Shown here in pieces: positions 18,417 to 30,981 of a DNA stretch of 64,000 nt (its first letter is position 1; each line of letters starts with the position of its first letter). The notes under the pieces are model-generated. The model was given only the letters and a program-made list of their open reading frames with translations. It was not told the DNA's origin and ran no database searches. This DNA comes from Paracoccus thiocyanatus (GTDB lineage: Bacteria; Pseudomonadota; Alphaproteobacteria; Rhodobacterales; Rhodobacteraceae): assembly GCF_900156255.1 (NCBI RefSeq), contig NZ_FTMK01000002.1, positions 186,001 through 250,000 on the forward strand. Direction: 5' to 3'. Made by a program: the position numbers and the translations under genes.

Positions 18417-18779
18417 ATGGCGCAAGTGGATTTTTCGATCGGGCACAAATCCTATACCCTGGCCTGCCAGGAGGGCGAGGAACGGCTGCTTAAACGCGCG
18501 GCCGGCCTGCTGGACACCGAGGCGCGGGTGATCCTGGAGCAGGCCGGACGCATGCCCGAGCCGCGGCTTTTGCTGCTCTCGGGGCTGATGCTGGCCGACC
18601 GCACCGCGGCGCTGGAGGACCGCGTCGCCTCGCTGGAGCGCGAATTGGCGCGGCTGAAGAGCAATCCGCAGCGGGTCGAAGTGCCGGTCGTGCCCGAAAG
18701 CCTGTCAGAAGCCATGGCCGAGCTGGCGGCGCGGGCCGAGGCGCTGGCGCAGAAGGCCGAGGACCAGGCGGCGGGTTAG
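18417..18779 (+). CDS. zapA: Cell division protein ZapA
   Basis: 120 residues. The N-terminal globular part has VDFSIGHKSYTLACQEGEE followed by LLLLSGLMLADRT, the ZapA signature, and the C-terminal half is a coiled coil that mediates tetramer formation and FtsZ filament cross-linking. Second gene of the division pair. Confidence 0.92.
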   Translation: MAQVDFSIGHKSYTLACQEGEERLLKRAAGLLDTEARVILEQAGRMPEPRLLLLSGLMLADRTAALEDRVASLERELARLKSNPQRVEVPVVPESLSEAMAELAARAEALAQKAEDQAAG

Positions 18780-19002
18780 GCCCGCGGGTCCGAATATCCA
18801 GAAAAAAAGCTGAAGCGGCGGGGCAGGGCGCGTGGGCGTCGGCAGCCGGCGGCGGGCGTCCTGCACAGGGGGCCAACGCGGCGGCGTTTTGTCGCGCCGG
18901 GGCTTTGGGGGCGCTGATCGGAAAGGGCGCGTCCCCGTGCCCCCTTTCGGGCGGCGCGGCCGGATATATATAGCGCGGGCCGATATTCATTCTGGAGCAT
19001 TC

Positions 19003-19524
19003 ATGGAACGCCTTCTCGAACGCAGCCTTTTCGCCAGCCGCTGGATGATGGCGCCGATCTATGTCGGCCTGGCGCTGTCGCTGCTGATCCTGCTTTGGGT
19101 CTTTGCGCTGGAGCTTTGGCACCTGATCGGCATCCTGCCGGTGATGACCGTCAACGACGCGGTGCTGGGGGTCCTGGCGCTGATCGACCTGAGCCTGGCG
19201 GCAAATCTTTTGCTGATCGTGATTTTTTCGGGCTACGAGAATTTCGTCAGCCGCATGGACCTGAGCGGGCACGAGGACCGGCCGGACTGGCAGGGCGAGG
19301 TCGATTTCTCGGCGCTGAAGCTGAAGCTGGTGGCCTCGATCGTGGCGATCTCGGGGATCCATCTGCTGAAAGTGTTCATGGATGTCGGCAAATACGACCC
19401 CCAGCATATCCGCTGGATGGTGGTGATCCACCTGGTCTTCGTCGTCTCGGGCGTGCTGCTGGCGGCCATGGACTGGATCGCGAGCCATGGCAAGACGCTG
19501 AAGAAGGGCAAGGCGCAGGCTTGA
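19003..19524 (+). CDS. UPF0114 (YqhA family) membrane protein
   Basis: 173 residues with four predicted helices (approx. 15-38, 50-75, 105-125, 135-155). MERLLERSLFASRWMMAPIY at the start and FSGYENFVSRMDLSGHEDRP in the middle are typical of the TIGR00645/UPF0114 family, whose function is unknown. The frame could extend upstream to 18832 but family members start at the chosen ATG. Preceded by a 223-bp gap after zapA with no evident gene. Confidence 0.88.
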   Translation: MERLLERSLFASRWMMAPIYVGLALSLLILLWVFALELWHLIGILPVMTVNDAVLGVLALIDLSLAANLLLIVIFSGYENFVSRMDLSGHEDRPDWQGEVDFSALKLKLVASIVAISGIHLLKVFMDVGKYDPQHIRWMVVIHLVFVVSGVLLAAMDWIASHGKTLKKGKAQA

Positions 19525-19550
19525 GCTTTCGCCCGGCGGCACGGCCGCAG

Positions 19551-19572
19551 GAGTATTTGGGAAACGGTGAAG
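19551..19572 (-). repeat. Dispersed box, copy D
   Basis: Perfect inverted copy of the 22-base box at 9791-9812, 27 bases downstream of the YqhA-family stop. The shared property with copy C is location at a gene 3' end. Confidence 0.6.
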
Positions 19573-19711
19573 AGCCGGGCGTCGCGCCGGGGCGGCGCCT
19601 CTTGCCGCGGCGGCGGATTTTTGGCCGGGCGGGCGGCGCGGACCCTTGCGACTTCGCCCGCCATGGATATAACCCCGGACGATTTATCAGCCGCAAGCCC
19701 TGGGGACCGAC

Positions 19712-23044
<3,333 letters not shown>

Positions 23045-23376
23045 CCGAAACGGTCTTGCCGCCGGCGACCTGCGGCGCGCAACCAGCGCGCCGCCAGTTG
23101 CGGGGTGCCGGACATCGCGCCGGGTCGGGCGCAAGGTGGGCGCTTGGCGGGGGCCGGCGCCATTTCCGTCAAGGCGGCGGCTTTGGACCTGTCGCGCTTT
23201 TACACGCACCGGCGCGGGGTGCCGTTTCCTTGATAACCGAAGTTATGTAAAATATCGGCCAGTCCGGAACGCGACGCAGGCAGCAAGCTGCCCGCAAGAT
23301 CGCTGGCGGCGCGGTCGCTACGGCGGCCATACCAATGGTTCGCCTGACGGTTGATTCCGCCATGGGCCTGTCGGCC
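23045..23376. other. Gap after carB (332 bp)
   Basis: No gene, RNA or clear terminator is supported here. Open frames on either strand are short and lack ribosome-binding sites. Confidence 0.4.
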
Positions 23377-23556
23377 TTAGTCCGGGCGCTTGACCTTGGC
23401 CGGGTTCGCCACCGTCGTGGTGGCTGGCGGCGAATCCGAGGGCTTGGGCTTGTCGTGGCCCAGGCCATCCGGTTCCTTGCGCTCGCCTTCCATGTTGCTG
23501 GGATATGTGGTGCGCTCTCGGGCCGGTTTGCCGCCTGGTTCGGGTTTGCTGTTCAT
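23377..23556 (-). CDS. Small hydrophilic proline/lysine-rich protein, unknown
   Basis: 59 residues with an excellent ribosome-binding site (CAGGAGGATCAG before the ATG), which is the main reason for calling it. The peptide is highly polar (MNSKPEPGGKPARERTTYPS... ending AKVKRPD), rich in Pro, Lys and Asp, and probably disordered. No signal peptide, cysteine or helix. I do not recognise a family. The frame is open upstream to 23694, but the strong Shine-Dalgarno fixes the internal ATG. Confidence 0.55.
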   Translation of the reverse strand: MNSKPEPGGKPARERTTYPSNMEGERKEPDGLGHDKPKPSDSPPATTTVANPAKVKRPD

Positions 23557-23784
23557 CTGATCCTCCTGTGCACTAGGCAACCCGCTGGACACGGCGATGT
23601 TCCCTGAATCCAGCCTTGGCAATCCGGCGGTAAGTGGCGCCGGGCCATGCGCTGTGGCGGGAATGCATCTTTCCGGCCGTTTCCTGCCCGGCAATCGAAT
23701 AAAGGGGTTCGGGCGGCCATCCGACCCATTATTGCACCGGAACGTTCAGTTTTGATCGTAGCAATTTCAACCGTAAAGAGGTGC

Positions 23785-25427
23785 ATGACGATGGTCCAGG
23801 CAACCAAGCTTCCCGTGGATACGTCTGTAAATGCGATGCAATTGGCCGAGGAAATGTTCGGACGGGGCGTAACCCTCGTTTCGGCCAGCTATACCGGCAA
23901 TTCTGCGTCGAAAGGAATCTATTCGAACGGTGAAGCCGTATCCCCCGGCGTGGTTCCGGCGGATGGCGGCATCATCCTGTCCACAGGTCGCGCCGACGCT
24001 TTCACAAATGACAGCGGTGAGGCAAACCACGCTGGGGGGACAGGCTCCAATATGTCCGGGGCGGGCCATGCGCGGCTGGACGACATCGCGGGGGTCGGCA
24101 CCAGAGACGCTGCGATCATCCAGGCGACCTTCATCCCCGAAGGGTCGACGCTGACCATGCAGCTTGTCTTCTCGTCCGAGGAATATCCCGAATATGCCAA
24201 TGCCGGCTTCAATGACGCCGTCGGCATCTTCGTGAACGGCGTTCGTGCCGAACTGACCATCGGCAGCGGCGATATCTCGATCGACAATATCACCCAGGGC
24301 GGCACGAACCACGATGGGGATCCGATCACCCCCAGCAATGAAAACCTGTATGTCGACAATACCGGCGACCAATACAACACCGAGATGGACGGGTTTACCG
24401 TCACCCTGACGCTGAAGGCGCCGGTGACGCCGGGGGTCGAGAACACGATCTGGATCGGCATCGCCGATGCCGGGGACAGTGCCTACGATTCCAACCTGCT
24501 GATTGCCGCGGACAGCGTCCAGACCGAAGTCATCGCCTATGACGACAACGACGAGATGGAGCGCAACAGCTCCCTGACGCTGGACGTGCTGGGCAACGAC
24601 ACGGCGGCCAGGGCGCAACGCTGGTCATCACCCAGATCAACGGCCAGGATGTCGTGGCCGGCGACAGCGTGACGCTGCTTTCGGGCACGACGGTCACGCT
24701 GAATGCCGACGGCACCCTGACCTTTGCCAGCGCCGCGTCCCTTGGGGTGGAAACGATCAGCTACAAGATCGACGATGGCACGGGCACGACCGATGTGGGC
24801 TTTGTCAATGTCGGCGTGACCTGCTTTGCCCGCGGCACGATGATCCTGACCGAAGCCGGGGAAACCGCCATCGAGGCGCTGAAGGCCGGCGATCTGGTCA
24901 TGACGCGCGACAAGGGGTTGCAGCCGCTGCGCTGGATCGGCTCGACGGTGGTCACGGCCGACCGCATGGCGCAGCAGCCGCAGTTGCGCCCGATCCGCAT
25001 CAAGGCCCATGCCCTGGGCAACGCCATGCCGGTGCGCGACCTGCTGGTTTCGCCCCAGCACCGCGTGCTGGTGCGCTCCAGGATCGCGCAGCGCATGTTC
25101 GGCGCGGCCGAGGTGCTTGTCGCCAGCAAGCAGTTGCTGGCGCTTGACGGTATCGAGATCGCGCATGACCTCGCCGAGGTCGAATATTTCCACCTGCTGT
25201 TCGAAGATCACCAGGTGGTCGTCTCGAATGGGGCCAAGACGGAATCCCTGTTCACCGGCGCCCAGGCCCTGCGCGCCATCGGTCCGGCGGCGCAGCGCGA
25301 AATCCTTTCGCTGTTCCCCGAACTGGCCGATGGCCAGCCGGTGCCGGCGCGCACCATCGTCGCGGGCCGGACGGGCCGGCGCCTGGCGATGCGCCACGCC
25401 AGCAACGGAAAGCTGCTGGTGAACTGA
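23785..25427 (+). pseudogene. Anchor-L/Ig-like/Hint-domain secreted protein, interrupted by a one-base deletion
   Basis: The first frame (23785-24672) encodes an N-terminal choice-of-anchor-L-like domain (VSASYTGNSASKGIYS, GIILSTGRA, SSEEYPEYANAGFNDAVGIF) and the start of an Ig-like repeat (LTLDVLGND). Homology then continues one frame over from ~24603 (GGQGATLVITQINGQDVV), through residues equivalent to GTLTF, into a C-terminal Hint domain at 24830-25370 (CFARGTMILTEAGE, LVSPQHRVLVRS). One missing base at 24601-24603 explains the break; joined, the product would be about 546 residues. Such proteins are secreted or self-processing in Rhodobacterales. Either a real frameshift or a sequencing error. 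Start may instead be ATG 23791. Confidence 0.75.
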
Positions 25428-25480
25428 TCCGCCGGCCGGGGGGGGCGGGTACGGCCCTGCCCCACGGCGCTTAAATTCTG

Positions 25481-25507
25481 CCGCCCGCCGGTCAACCAGG
25501 CGGGCGG
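25481..25507 (+). terminator. Terminator after the Hint-domain gene
   Basis: Perfect 9-bp stem CCGCCCGCC/GGCGGGCGG, 9-nt loop, followed by TTT, 53 bases after the stop codon. Confidence 0.65.
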
Positions 25508-25709
25508 TTTGCGCGTTCGGGCCAGGAGCATGGGCTGGCGGTGGTTCCCAGAAGGCGAAATCCAGGACGCCGGTGGATTTGGCGCGACCCCGCCAGGGCG
25601 ACGCGCTTGGCTGCGCGACATTGTCGCACCCAAGCCGATATGTTTCGAGAATCGGATGGATTGCGCGACTATGCGCGCGACGGCGCGGCGCCCGCAGGGT
25701 TGGCAGCGC

Positions 25710-25729
25710 CGTCGCCCCGGCGGGCGACG
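25710..25729 (-). terminator. Terminator-like hairpin after the ATP-grasp gene
   Basis: Perfect 8-bp stem CGTCGCCC/GGGCGACG with a CGGC tetraloop, 5 bases beyond the ATP-grasp stop on the minus strand; no U-run. Confidence 0.5.
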
Positions 25730-25734
25730 GGCGA

Positions 25735-26547
25735 TCAGGCCGCGGCCCGCAACGCCACGACCTGCTGCGGCGCTTGCACAGCGGCAAGATAGCAGCGCAG
25801 ATAGTCGCCCACATTCCCGGTCAACGAACCGCCCATGCGAGGGTTGATCTCGAAAATCTTTGGCTTTCCCTCGACCTCGCGAAAGTCGATGCAACAGGTC
25901 CCGTCATCGAATCCGACCGCGGCAAGGATCCGAGAGAACAGGTCAAGATGGTCCGAACCTTTCTGCCATTGCAGATTTTTGTATCCGGTGCTGATCCCCT
26001 TCACATGCGGAACGTCCGGCATCTCGAACCGGGCTGTGCGGGCAAAGATAATCCGGCCGCCGCGCAGCAAAAGATGCGCCGAAAGCTCCAGGGTGCCGCC
26101 GATATATTCCTGAAGAAATTCCTTGGCCGGATCATGGATCGCAGATAAGCCGGCCTGGACGTGGACGATCCGCGACAACTTGCCCCATTCGTCATGGCGC
26201 CGCTTGACGATGATCGGGGTGCCGGCGGGCAGATCGGCCGGGTCGGCGATAAGCGCCGGGACAAATTCGCCCAGGCCGGCACCGGCGAGAATCCGGTTGA
26301 ACCGCAGCTTGTCGTCGCAATTCCCCTGCGCAGCGGCCGAGGGAAACAGTGCGTTGAAGGTTTCGCCCCGGACCTGCCGCTGCGCAAGAAAGCCGCGATC
26401 CCAAAGCGTCAGCGGCACGACCGCGTCAAAGCCGGAAAGGTCGGCATGCCGCAGATCCGCCATTTCGCTTTTGATCCCGGCCGCGGCAGTACCCTTTGCC
26501 AATGCCTCGGACCAATCCGCTTTCATACCGAACAAAATATGCGTCAC
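25735..26547 (-). CDS. ATP-grasp domain protein, substrate unknown
   Basis: 270 residues starting at GTG, 7 bases after a GGAGG ribosome-binding site. The ATP-grasp fold is visible: nucleotide-binding lysine strand TPIIVKRRHDEWGK (~115-130), a hinge EFLQEYIGGTLELSAHLLL, and the Mg/ATP-binding strand CCIDFREVEGKPKIFEINPR followed by MGGSLTG. ATP-grasp enzymes join a carboxylate to an amine or thiol through an acyl phosphate. The N-terminus (VTHILFGMKADWSEALAKG) resembles a degenerate preATP-grasp domain. It lies beside a decayed glycosyltransferase in an accessory stretch, so a role in polysaccharide or peptide decoration is possible but unproven. Confidence 0.75.
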   Translation of the reverse strand: MTHILFGMKADWSEALAKGTAAAGIKSEMADLRHADLSGFDAVVPLTLWDRGFLAQRQVRGETFNALFPSAAAQGNCDDKLRFNRILAGAGLGEFVPALIADPADLPAGTPIIVKRRHDEWGKLSRIVHVQAGLSAIHDPAKEFLQEYIGGTLELSAHLLLRGGRIIFARTARFEMPDVPHVKGISTGYKNLQWQKGSDHLDLFSRILAAVGFDDGTCCIDFREVEGKPKIFEINPRMGGSLTGNVGDYLRCYLAAVQAPQQVVALRAAA

Positions 26548-27168
26548 GAAAAAACCTCCCCACCTGAAAACCGCTGATTGAAATGCCCGCTGGATCGCAA
26601 TCAAAACACGCACATCGCAATGCATGCCCCACCGCTGCTTGCAAATGAAGCTGGCCTTTTAGGCAGGAACGGTTGCGAGATTCTGGCCGACTTGACCAAA
26701 ACGTCAGGTTGTGCGGCTGGGCTTCCAGGTCCATAACGCCCGAGTAGTAAGTGGTTAAGTGGTCTTGTTGTTTCCAGGCTTGATCGGGCGGGCGCCCTGC
26801 CCCGCCCGCTCTGGTCTTTATGCCGCGCCAGCCCTCCGCAGCATCGACCAAGCGCGCCAGGTTGACACCGGGCGCGCCCTTGGTTTTTTCGGCAATCACC
26901 CCGGTCAGTTTGCCGCGCGAACTGCGTTTGTCTTCGCTGTTACAGGCGGTTTCTCGATAAAAAAGCACCGCACGAGGTGGGGCGAGCAGAGGCCACGTTC
27001 CGCGTTGCTTCGTGGAATTGTCCCTGAAACTGGACCGGCTGGTTTGGTTTTTAGCTGAAGGGTCTTCGCCAAGGCCCGGCTCGGGTGACGCTTCTACGTC
27101 GGCTTTGCTTGAGAAGTCGGAGGATCTGCTGCATAAGAAGCGGGTCTATCGGTGTTGGGGTAACGGAA
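26548..27168. other. Gene-free stretch upstream of the broken glycosyltransferase (621 bp)
   Basis: No protein frame here has coding character or a ribosome-binding site. A perfect tandem 8-mer TAAGTGGT TAAGTGGT occurs at 26748-26763. The region changes from GC-rich to AT-richer sequence toward 27160. It may contain worn remnants of genes or of an insertion, but I cannot identify any. Confidence 0.4.
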
Positions 27169-28617
27169 TTGATTAAAGTATATAGTATCTTCGAGCGCAT
27201 CGGCCTAGGCGGTGGCGGCAAGTTAAGGCCGTTTTCAGGCGTTTGAATTTTCTTGCCCAACTGGGCGAGTTTGAGCCCGTGTTGTTGAATATGTCCCACA
27301 GCACGAGCCAACGCGAGATATTCGAAATACTGAAAGAGCGCGAAGTTATTGACCCGAAGGTGGCTTACAAGACCATATTCGACCTCGGCGCGGACGGTAT
27401 GAAGGAAAAACCGCCCGGAAGCTTTATTCCCTTGCCAGCAGTCGACCGCAGGGTATATCTCACCGGCAGGACCGTATATTACAAAAGCGAGCAGCCTGCT
27501 TATGAGGGCAGAACAAAGAAAGTCGGCGCCGTCAGCATGACCACCACCAACATCCTTTCCAAAACCGACGGCATCAAGACATTGTTTTGGATCAACGGAG
27601 TCATCCATCAAATCCGACAGGCCCTGCCAGACGGCCGCACCGTCCTTCGCGACTATAGCAACGGAATTCTGGTTTCGACACGCCTGATGGACGGACACCA
27701 GTTTATCTGAGGATAAGAATGAATTAAGCGGGGTCAAGTTTTTCAACGGCGTTCGTTTTTATAAAAGCTACGTCTCCGTGCTTGACGAAAGGTCGGTATT
27801 CTTCATCGACGGAGTTTCGTCCGCCTATCTTTCCAGCGCCGTCAAGGCGCCGAAAATCTTGTTTTTACATGCGGATCATCGGTCGCCGGATGGAACCGTC
27901 AATCCCCGCGCCAGGACGCTGATCGAAGCATTTGACGGAAACGCCATCGCGACCACGACGAACAGGCACAAAGACACTCTGCTGCGGGACCTGTCTCCCA
28001 CAAGTCCCATTCACGTTGTTCCGCACTTATATACCGCAAAGGGCGGCGGCAGCGCCACGCGAGAAAACATCGTGACGGTGTCCAGATTGGACGTTTCCGG
28101 AAAGCCGATAGATGAATGCATCCGCGCATTTGACATGGTCCGGCATAAGTTCCCGGACGTCGAATACCATATTTACGGCGATGGAAAGGACGCTCCAATC
28201 CTCCAAGGCGTGATCGATGAACTTGGCTGTGCGGCGTAGGTCAAGCTGATGGGATACACCGATGATGTTGGTGCTGTGTTTAGCTCGGCCCGGCTTGCGA
28301 TTTATCCCACGCTCACCGAGGGATTCGGCTTGTCGATCCTGGAGGCTCTGACCCACGGATGCCCCGTTGTCAGCTACGATGTGGATTTCGGCCCCAGAGA
28401 GATGATCTTCCCTGGACGAAATGGTGAACTTGCCCCTCCCGGAGATATTCCAGCCATTTCGCGCGCAATCGAGAATGTCCTGAGCAACTCGGCTTACTAT
28501 CAGGCGAATACCGATATGGAACTAGACCGATACTCAAGAACCGCTCACGAGCAGAGCTACTTGGACCTGATCTTTTCGGCGATGAGACAGGCACCTGACG
28601 AGAACGGCAAGCGATAG
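27169..28617 (+). pseudogene. Family 4 glycosyltransferase, broken in four pieces
   Basis: The gene can be followed over ~480 codons: 27169-27240 (IKVYSIFERIG), a one-base loss in a T run at ~27241, 27243-27699 (LNFLAQLGEFEPVLLNMSHS), a one-base gain near 27695, 27700-28236 (DERSVFFIDG, PKILFLHADHRS, NIVTVSRLDVSGKPIDECIR), an in-frame TAG at 28237-28239 where CAG (Gln) is expected, then 28240-28617 with the GT4 donor-site block YPTLTEGFGLSILEALTHG. Organisation resembles TagE/GtfA-like glycosyltransferases acting on wall or surface polymers. It is AT-richer than neighbours, suggesting acquisition followed by decay. Not expected to make a functional enzyme. Confidence 0.8.
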
Positions 28618-28828
28618 TGCTGCCTGCCGACCTGATCCAAATCGACAAAGACCACGTCAAATCCCTGCCTCCAGCACCTGGAGGTTACTGTCGCCGGGCA
28701 AGAGCAGGCAGGCGCGAAGGCCGCGAAAGTTGGAACGGACCTGGGTCAGCCAACTGCAAATAAGATGCGTCCGGGCCAGCGCCATCCAAGTCCAGCGGTT
28801 CCAAAAGCCCCTGCGATGCGCGTGCATC

Positions 28829-28853
28829 GCCCCGGCACCGGACAAGCCGGGGC
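28829..28853 (-). terminator. Hairpin after the large RTX gene
   Basis: Perfect 8-bp stem GCCCCGGC/GCCGGGGC with a 9-nt loop, 50 bases beyond the RTX stop. No U-run. The rest of 28618-28902 holds no supported gene. Confidence 0.45.
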
Positions 28854-28902
28854 TTGCGGCCGGCCAGGCCGCAGGCGTCACGGCGCGCGCGATGCCGCCG
28901 GG

Positions 28903-30777
28903 TCAGACGAAGACGAAATCCGACAGGTCCAGTTGGCCCACGCCGTTCAGCGTCGCGATAAGCCGCGGGCTGTCGCCGCCGCCTGCCCCGTCGGCATCAT
29001 ACCAAAGCCGCTTGCTGTCGGTTTCGAAGATCAGCGCGGCCGCGGCGCCCGCCACCACCGGATCGGCCGCATTGACCAGCCGCAGCCCGGCGCCGAAATC
29101 CGAACGGTCCAGGCGCATCACGTCCTGGCCGCGCTGGAAATCGGTGATCACGTCGCCTTGCCATTCATAGGCGGAATAATCGGTGAAATCGAAGACATCG
29201 CGGCCCAGCCCTCCGGTCAGGACGTCGGAATCGTCGCCGCCCATCAGCACGTCGTTCCCCATCCGGCCGTTCAGCACATCGCTGCCGACCCCGCCGCGGA
29301 AGGTGTCGTTGCCGCCGCCGCCCAGGAACAGGTCGTCCAGCACCGTGCCCTCCAGCACCTCGACATTGTGCAGCGTCTTGCCATGGGCAAGCCCGGTATT
29401 GCGCGACTGATCGGCCAGGTCGACGACCGCGCCCAACTCATAGCTGCTGAAGCTGACGACATCGACGCCCATCCCGCCATCGACCACGACCCGGTAGGGC
29501 TGGTTCACGTTCTCGTCGAAGCCGATGAACAAGCGGTCGTTGCCGCCCTCGCCGCGCAGGGTGTCCTGGCCGGATTCGTGATAGAGCAGGTCGTTGCCGT
29601 CCCCGCCCCGCAGCAGGTCGTTGCCGCGGCCGCCGTCCAGCGTGTCGTTGCCGCGCCCGCCGGCAAGCTGGTCGTTGCCGCCATTGCCATTGATCTGGTC
29701 GGCATGGTTCCACCCGGTAATCAGGTCCCGGCCGCTGCCGCCGTCATAGTCCAGCACCTCGGCATTGACGACGCGGGTGCCGTTGGCGAACTGCTTGGCC
29801 GCTGGCGAAAAGGCCCAGACCTGATCCGCGGTTGCCTGGCGGAAATCGACATGGATGCGGTCCAGCCCCAGCCCGCCATCGGCATGGTCGTTGATGCCGA
29901 TCCACAACGAATCGTTGCCCTTATTGCCGTGAAGCACGTCCCGCTCGTACCCGGCATCGGTATAATAGGTGTCGCTGGACAGGTCGTCATTGCCGTCGCC
30001 GCCGATCAGCAGGTCGCGGCCGGTGCCGCCTTCCAGGTCGTCGTCGCCCTGGCCGCCGTTTACGGTATCGTTCCCGCTGCCGCCCTCGATCCCATCGCGG
30101 CCGACCTCTCCCAGCAGCGTGTCATTGCCGGCACCGCCATAAAGGTCGTCATCATCGACCCCGCCGCGCAACAGGTCGTTGCCGTCGTCGCCGGACAGGT
30201 TGTCCATGCCCATACCGCCCAGCAGCGTGTCGGCGCCCAGGCCGCCCGACAGCGTGTCGTCGTTCAGCCAGCCGGCCAGGCGGTCGGCGTAATCGCTGCC
30301 CTCGATCTCGAAGGCTTCGATCTCGCGGAAGGTAAAGGCCGGGGCCGAGCCGAACCGCATCGTGACCGTTACCGTCGGGTCCTGAATGGCGAAATTGACC
30401 GCACCAGCCACGGCGCCGAAATCCAGGCGCAGAAGGTCGATCCCTGCCCCGCCGAAGATCCTGTCGCCCGGCGCCTCGGTCAGGCTGGTCTGGTCGAATA
30501 TGTCATTGCCAGAGCCGCCGCGCATCAGGTCGGCACCGGCGCCGCCGTCGAAATAATCGTCCCCGTCATCGCCGTTCAGCGTGTCGGCGCCATTGCCGCC
30601 GTAAAGCCGGTCGTCCTGGAAGCCGCCGAAAAGCTGATCGTTGCCGTTCTCGCCATAAAGCCAGTCGGCGCCAAAGGCCCCGCGCAGGATGTCGTTGCCG
30701 CCGAAACCATAGATATCGTCGGACAGGAAGGTCCCGACCAGGGTTTCGGAATTGTTCGTGCCGTCAATCCGAGCCAT
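28903..30777 (-). CDS. RTX calcium-binding protein, probably type I secreted
   Basis: 624 residues, no signal peptide. At least four clusters of GGxGxDxLx nonapeptides (about 22-90, 155-250, 330-365, 450-500) alternate with ~70-residue non-repeat blocks containing LRLDFGAVAGAVNFAIQD and VVDGGMGVDVVSFSSYELGAVVDL, a serralysin-like arrangement without a protease motif. The end (GRDVFDFTDYSAYEWQGDVITDF ... GVGQLDLSDFVFV) resembles a type I secretion signal. Its closing DLSDFxF is shared with the small RTX protein at 6478 (DMSDFTF), suggesting the same exporter. Function unknown; surface or biofilm matrix is plausible. Confidence 0.85.
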   Translation of the reverse strand: MARIDGTNNSETLVGTFLSDDIYGFGGNDILRGAFGADWLYGENGNDQLFGGFQDDRLYGGNGADTLNGDDGDDYFDGGAGADLMRGGSGNDIFDQTSLTEAPGDRIFGGAGIDLLRLDFGAVAGAVNFAIQDPTVTVTMRFGSAPAFTFREIEAFEIEGSDYADRLAGWLNDDTLSGGLGADTLLGGMGMDNLSGDDGNDLLRGGVDDDDLYGGAGNDTLLGEVGRDGIEGGSGNDTVNGGQGDDDLEGGTGRDLLIGGDGNDDLSSDTYYTDAGYERDVLHGNKGNDSLWIGINDHADGGLGLDRIHVDFRQATADQVWAFSPAAKQFANGTRVVNAEVLDYDGGSGRDLITGWNHADQINGNGGNDQLAGGRGNDTLDGGRGNDLLRGGDGNDLLYHESGQDTLRGEGGNDRLFIGFDENVNQPYRVVVDGGMGVDVVSFSSYELGAVVDLADQSRNTGLAHGKTLHNVEVLEGTVLDDLFLGGGGNDTFRGGVGSDVLNGRMGNDVLMGGDDSDVLTGGLGRDVFDFTDYSAYEWQGDVITDFQRGQDVMRLDRSDFGAGLRLVNAADPVVAGAAAALIFETDSKRLWYDADGAGGGDSPRLIATLNGVGQLDLSDFVFV

Positions 30778-30940
30778 GCGCTTGCCCTCGATGTGGTGAA
30801 GTCTTAACTACGCCAGCCGCCGGCAAAGCTGTCAATCCGCGCCGCCACGGGCAGGCGGCCTTCCGCCGCCGGGCGAAACGGCGGCCGATTGGCCCTGTCT
30901 CCACCCGCCCCGCAAACCTGTTGCTTTCCCACGACGATCA

Positions 30941-30952
30941 GGCAAGCTTGCC
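30941..30952 (+). promoter_or_regulatory. Palindrome shared with the facing ABC operon
   Basis: GGCAAGCTTGCC, a perfect 12-bp palindrome, lies 29 bases before the RpiR start. Eleven bases of it (GCAAGCTTGCC) recur at 38232-38242 upstream of the ABC receptor gene. Candidate operator for one of the two RpiR regulators. Confidence 0.4.
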
Positions 30953-30981
30953 GTCCAAAAGCCGAGAGATCGAGAACCGAC

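Larger units (their letters stand above)
25428..25734. other. Convergent gap with two hairpins (307 bp)
   Basis: No gene. It contains a terminator for the Hint-domain gene at 25481-25507 and one for the ATP-grasp gene at 25710-25729; the remainder has no supported feature. Confidence 0.5.

Noticed and set aside
18780-19002. 6S RNA gene after zapA
   Set aside because: The position is where 6S RNA often lies, but I could not recognise the long bubble hairpin in the sequence; a covariance search would decide.
26548-27168. Insertion sequence remnant
   Set aside because: No terminal inverted repeats, target duplication or transposase motif could be found; only an 8-bp tandem repeat.
28237-28239. 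Read-through or recoded amber codon in the glycosyltransferase
   Set aside because: Two further frame lesions occur in the same gene and a simple CAG to TAG change explains the stop.
28765-30807. 680-residue plus-strand frame opposite the large RTX gene
   Set aside because: Repetitive antisense reading of RTX repeats; no signal.
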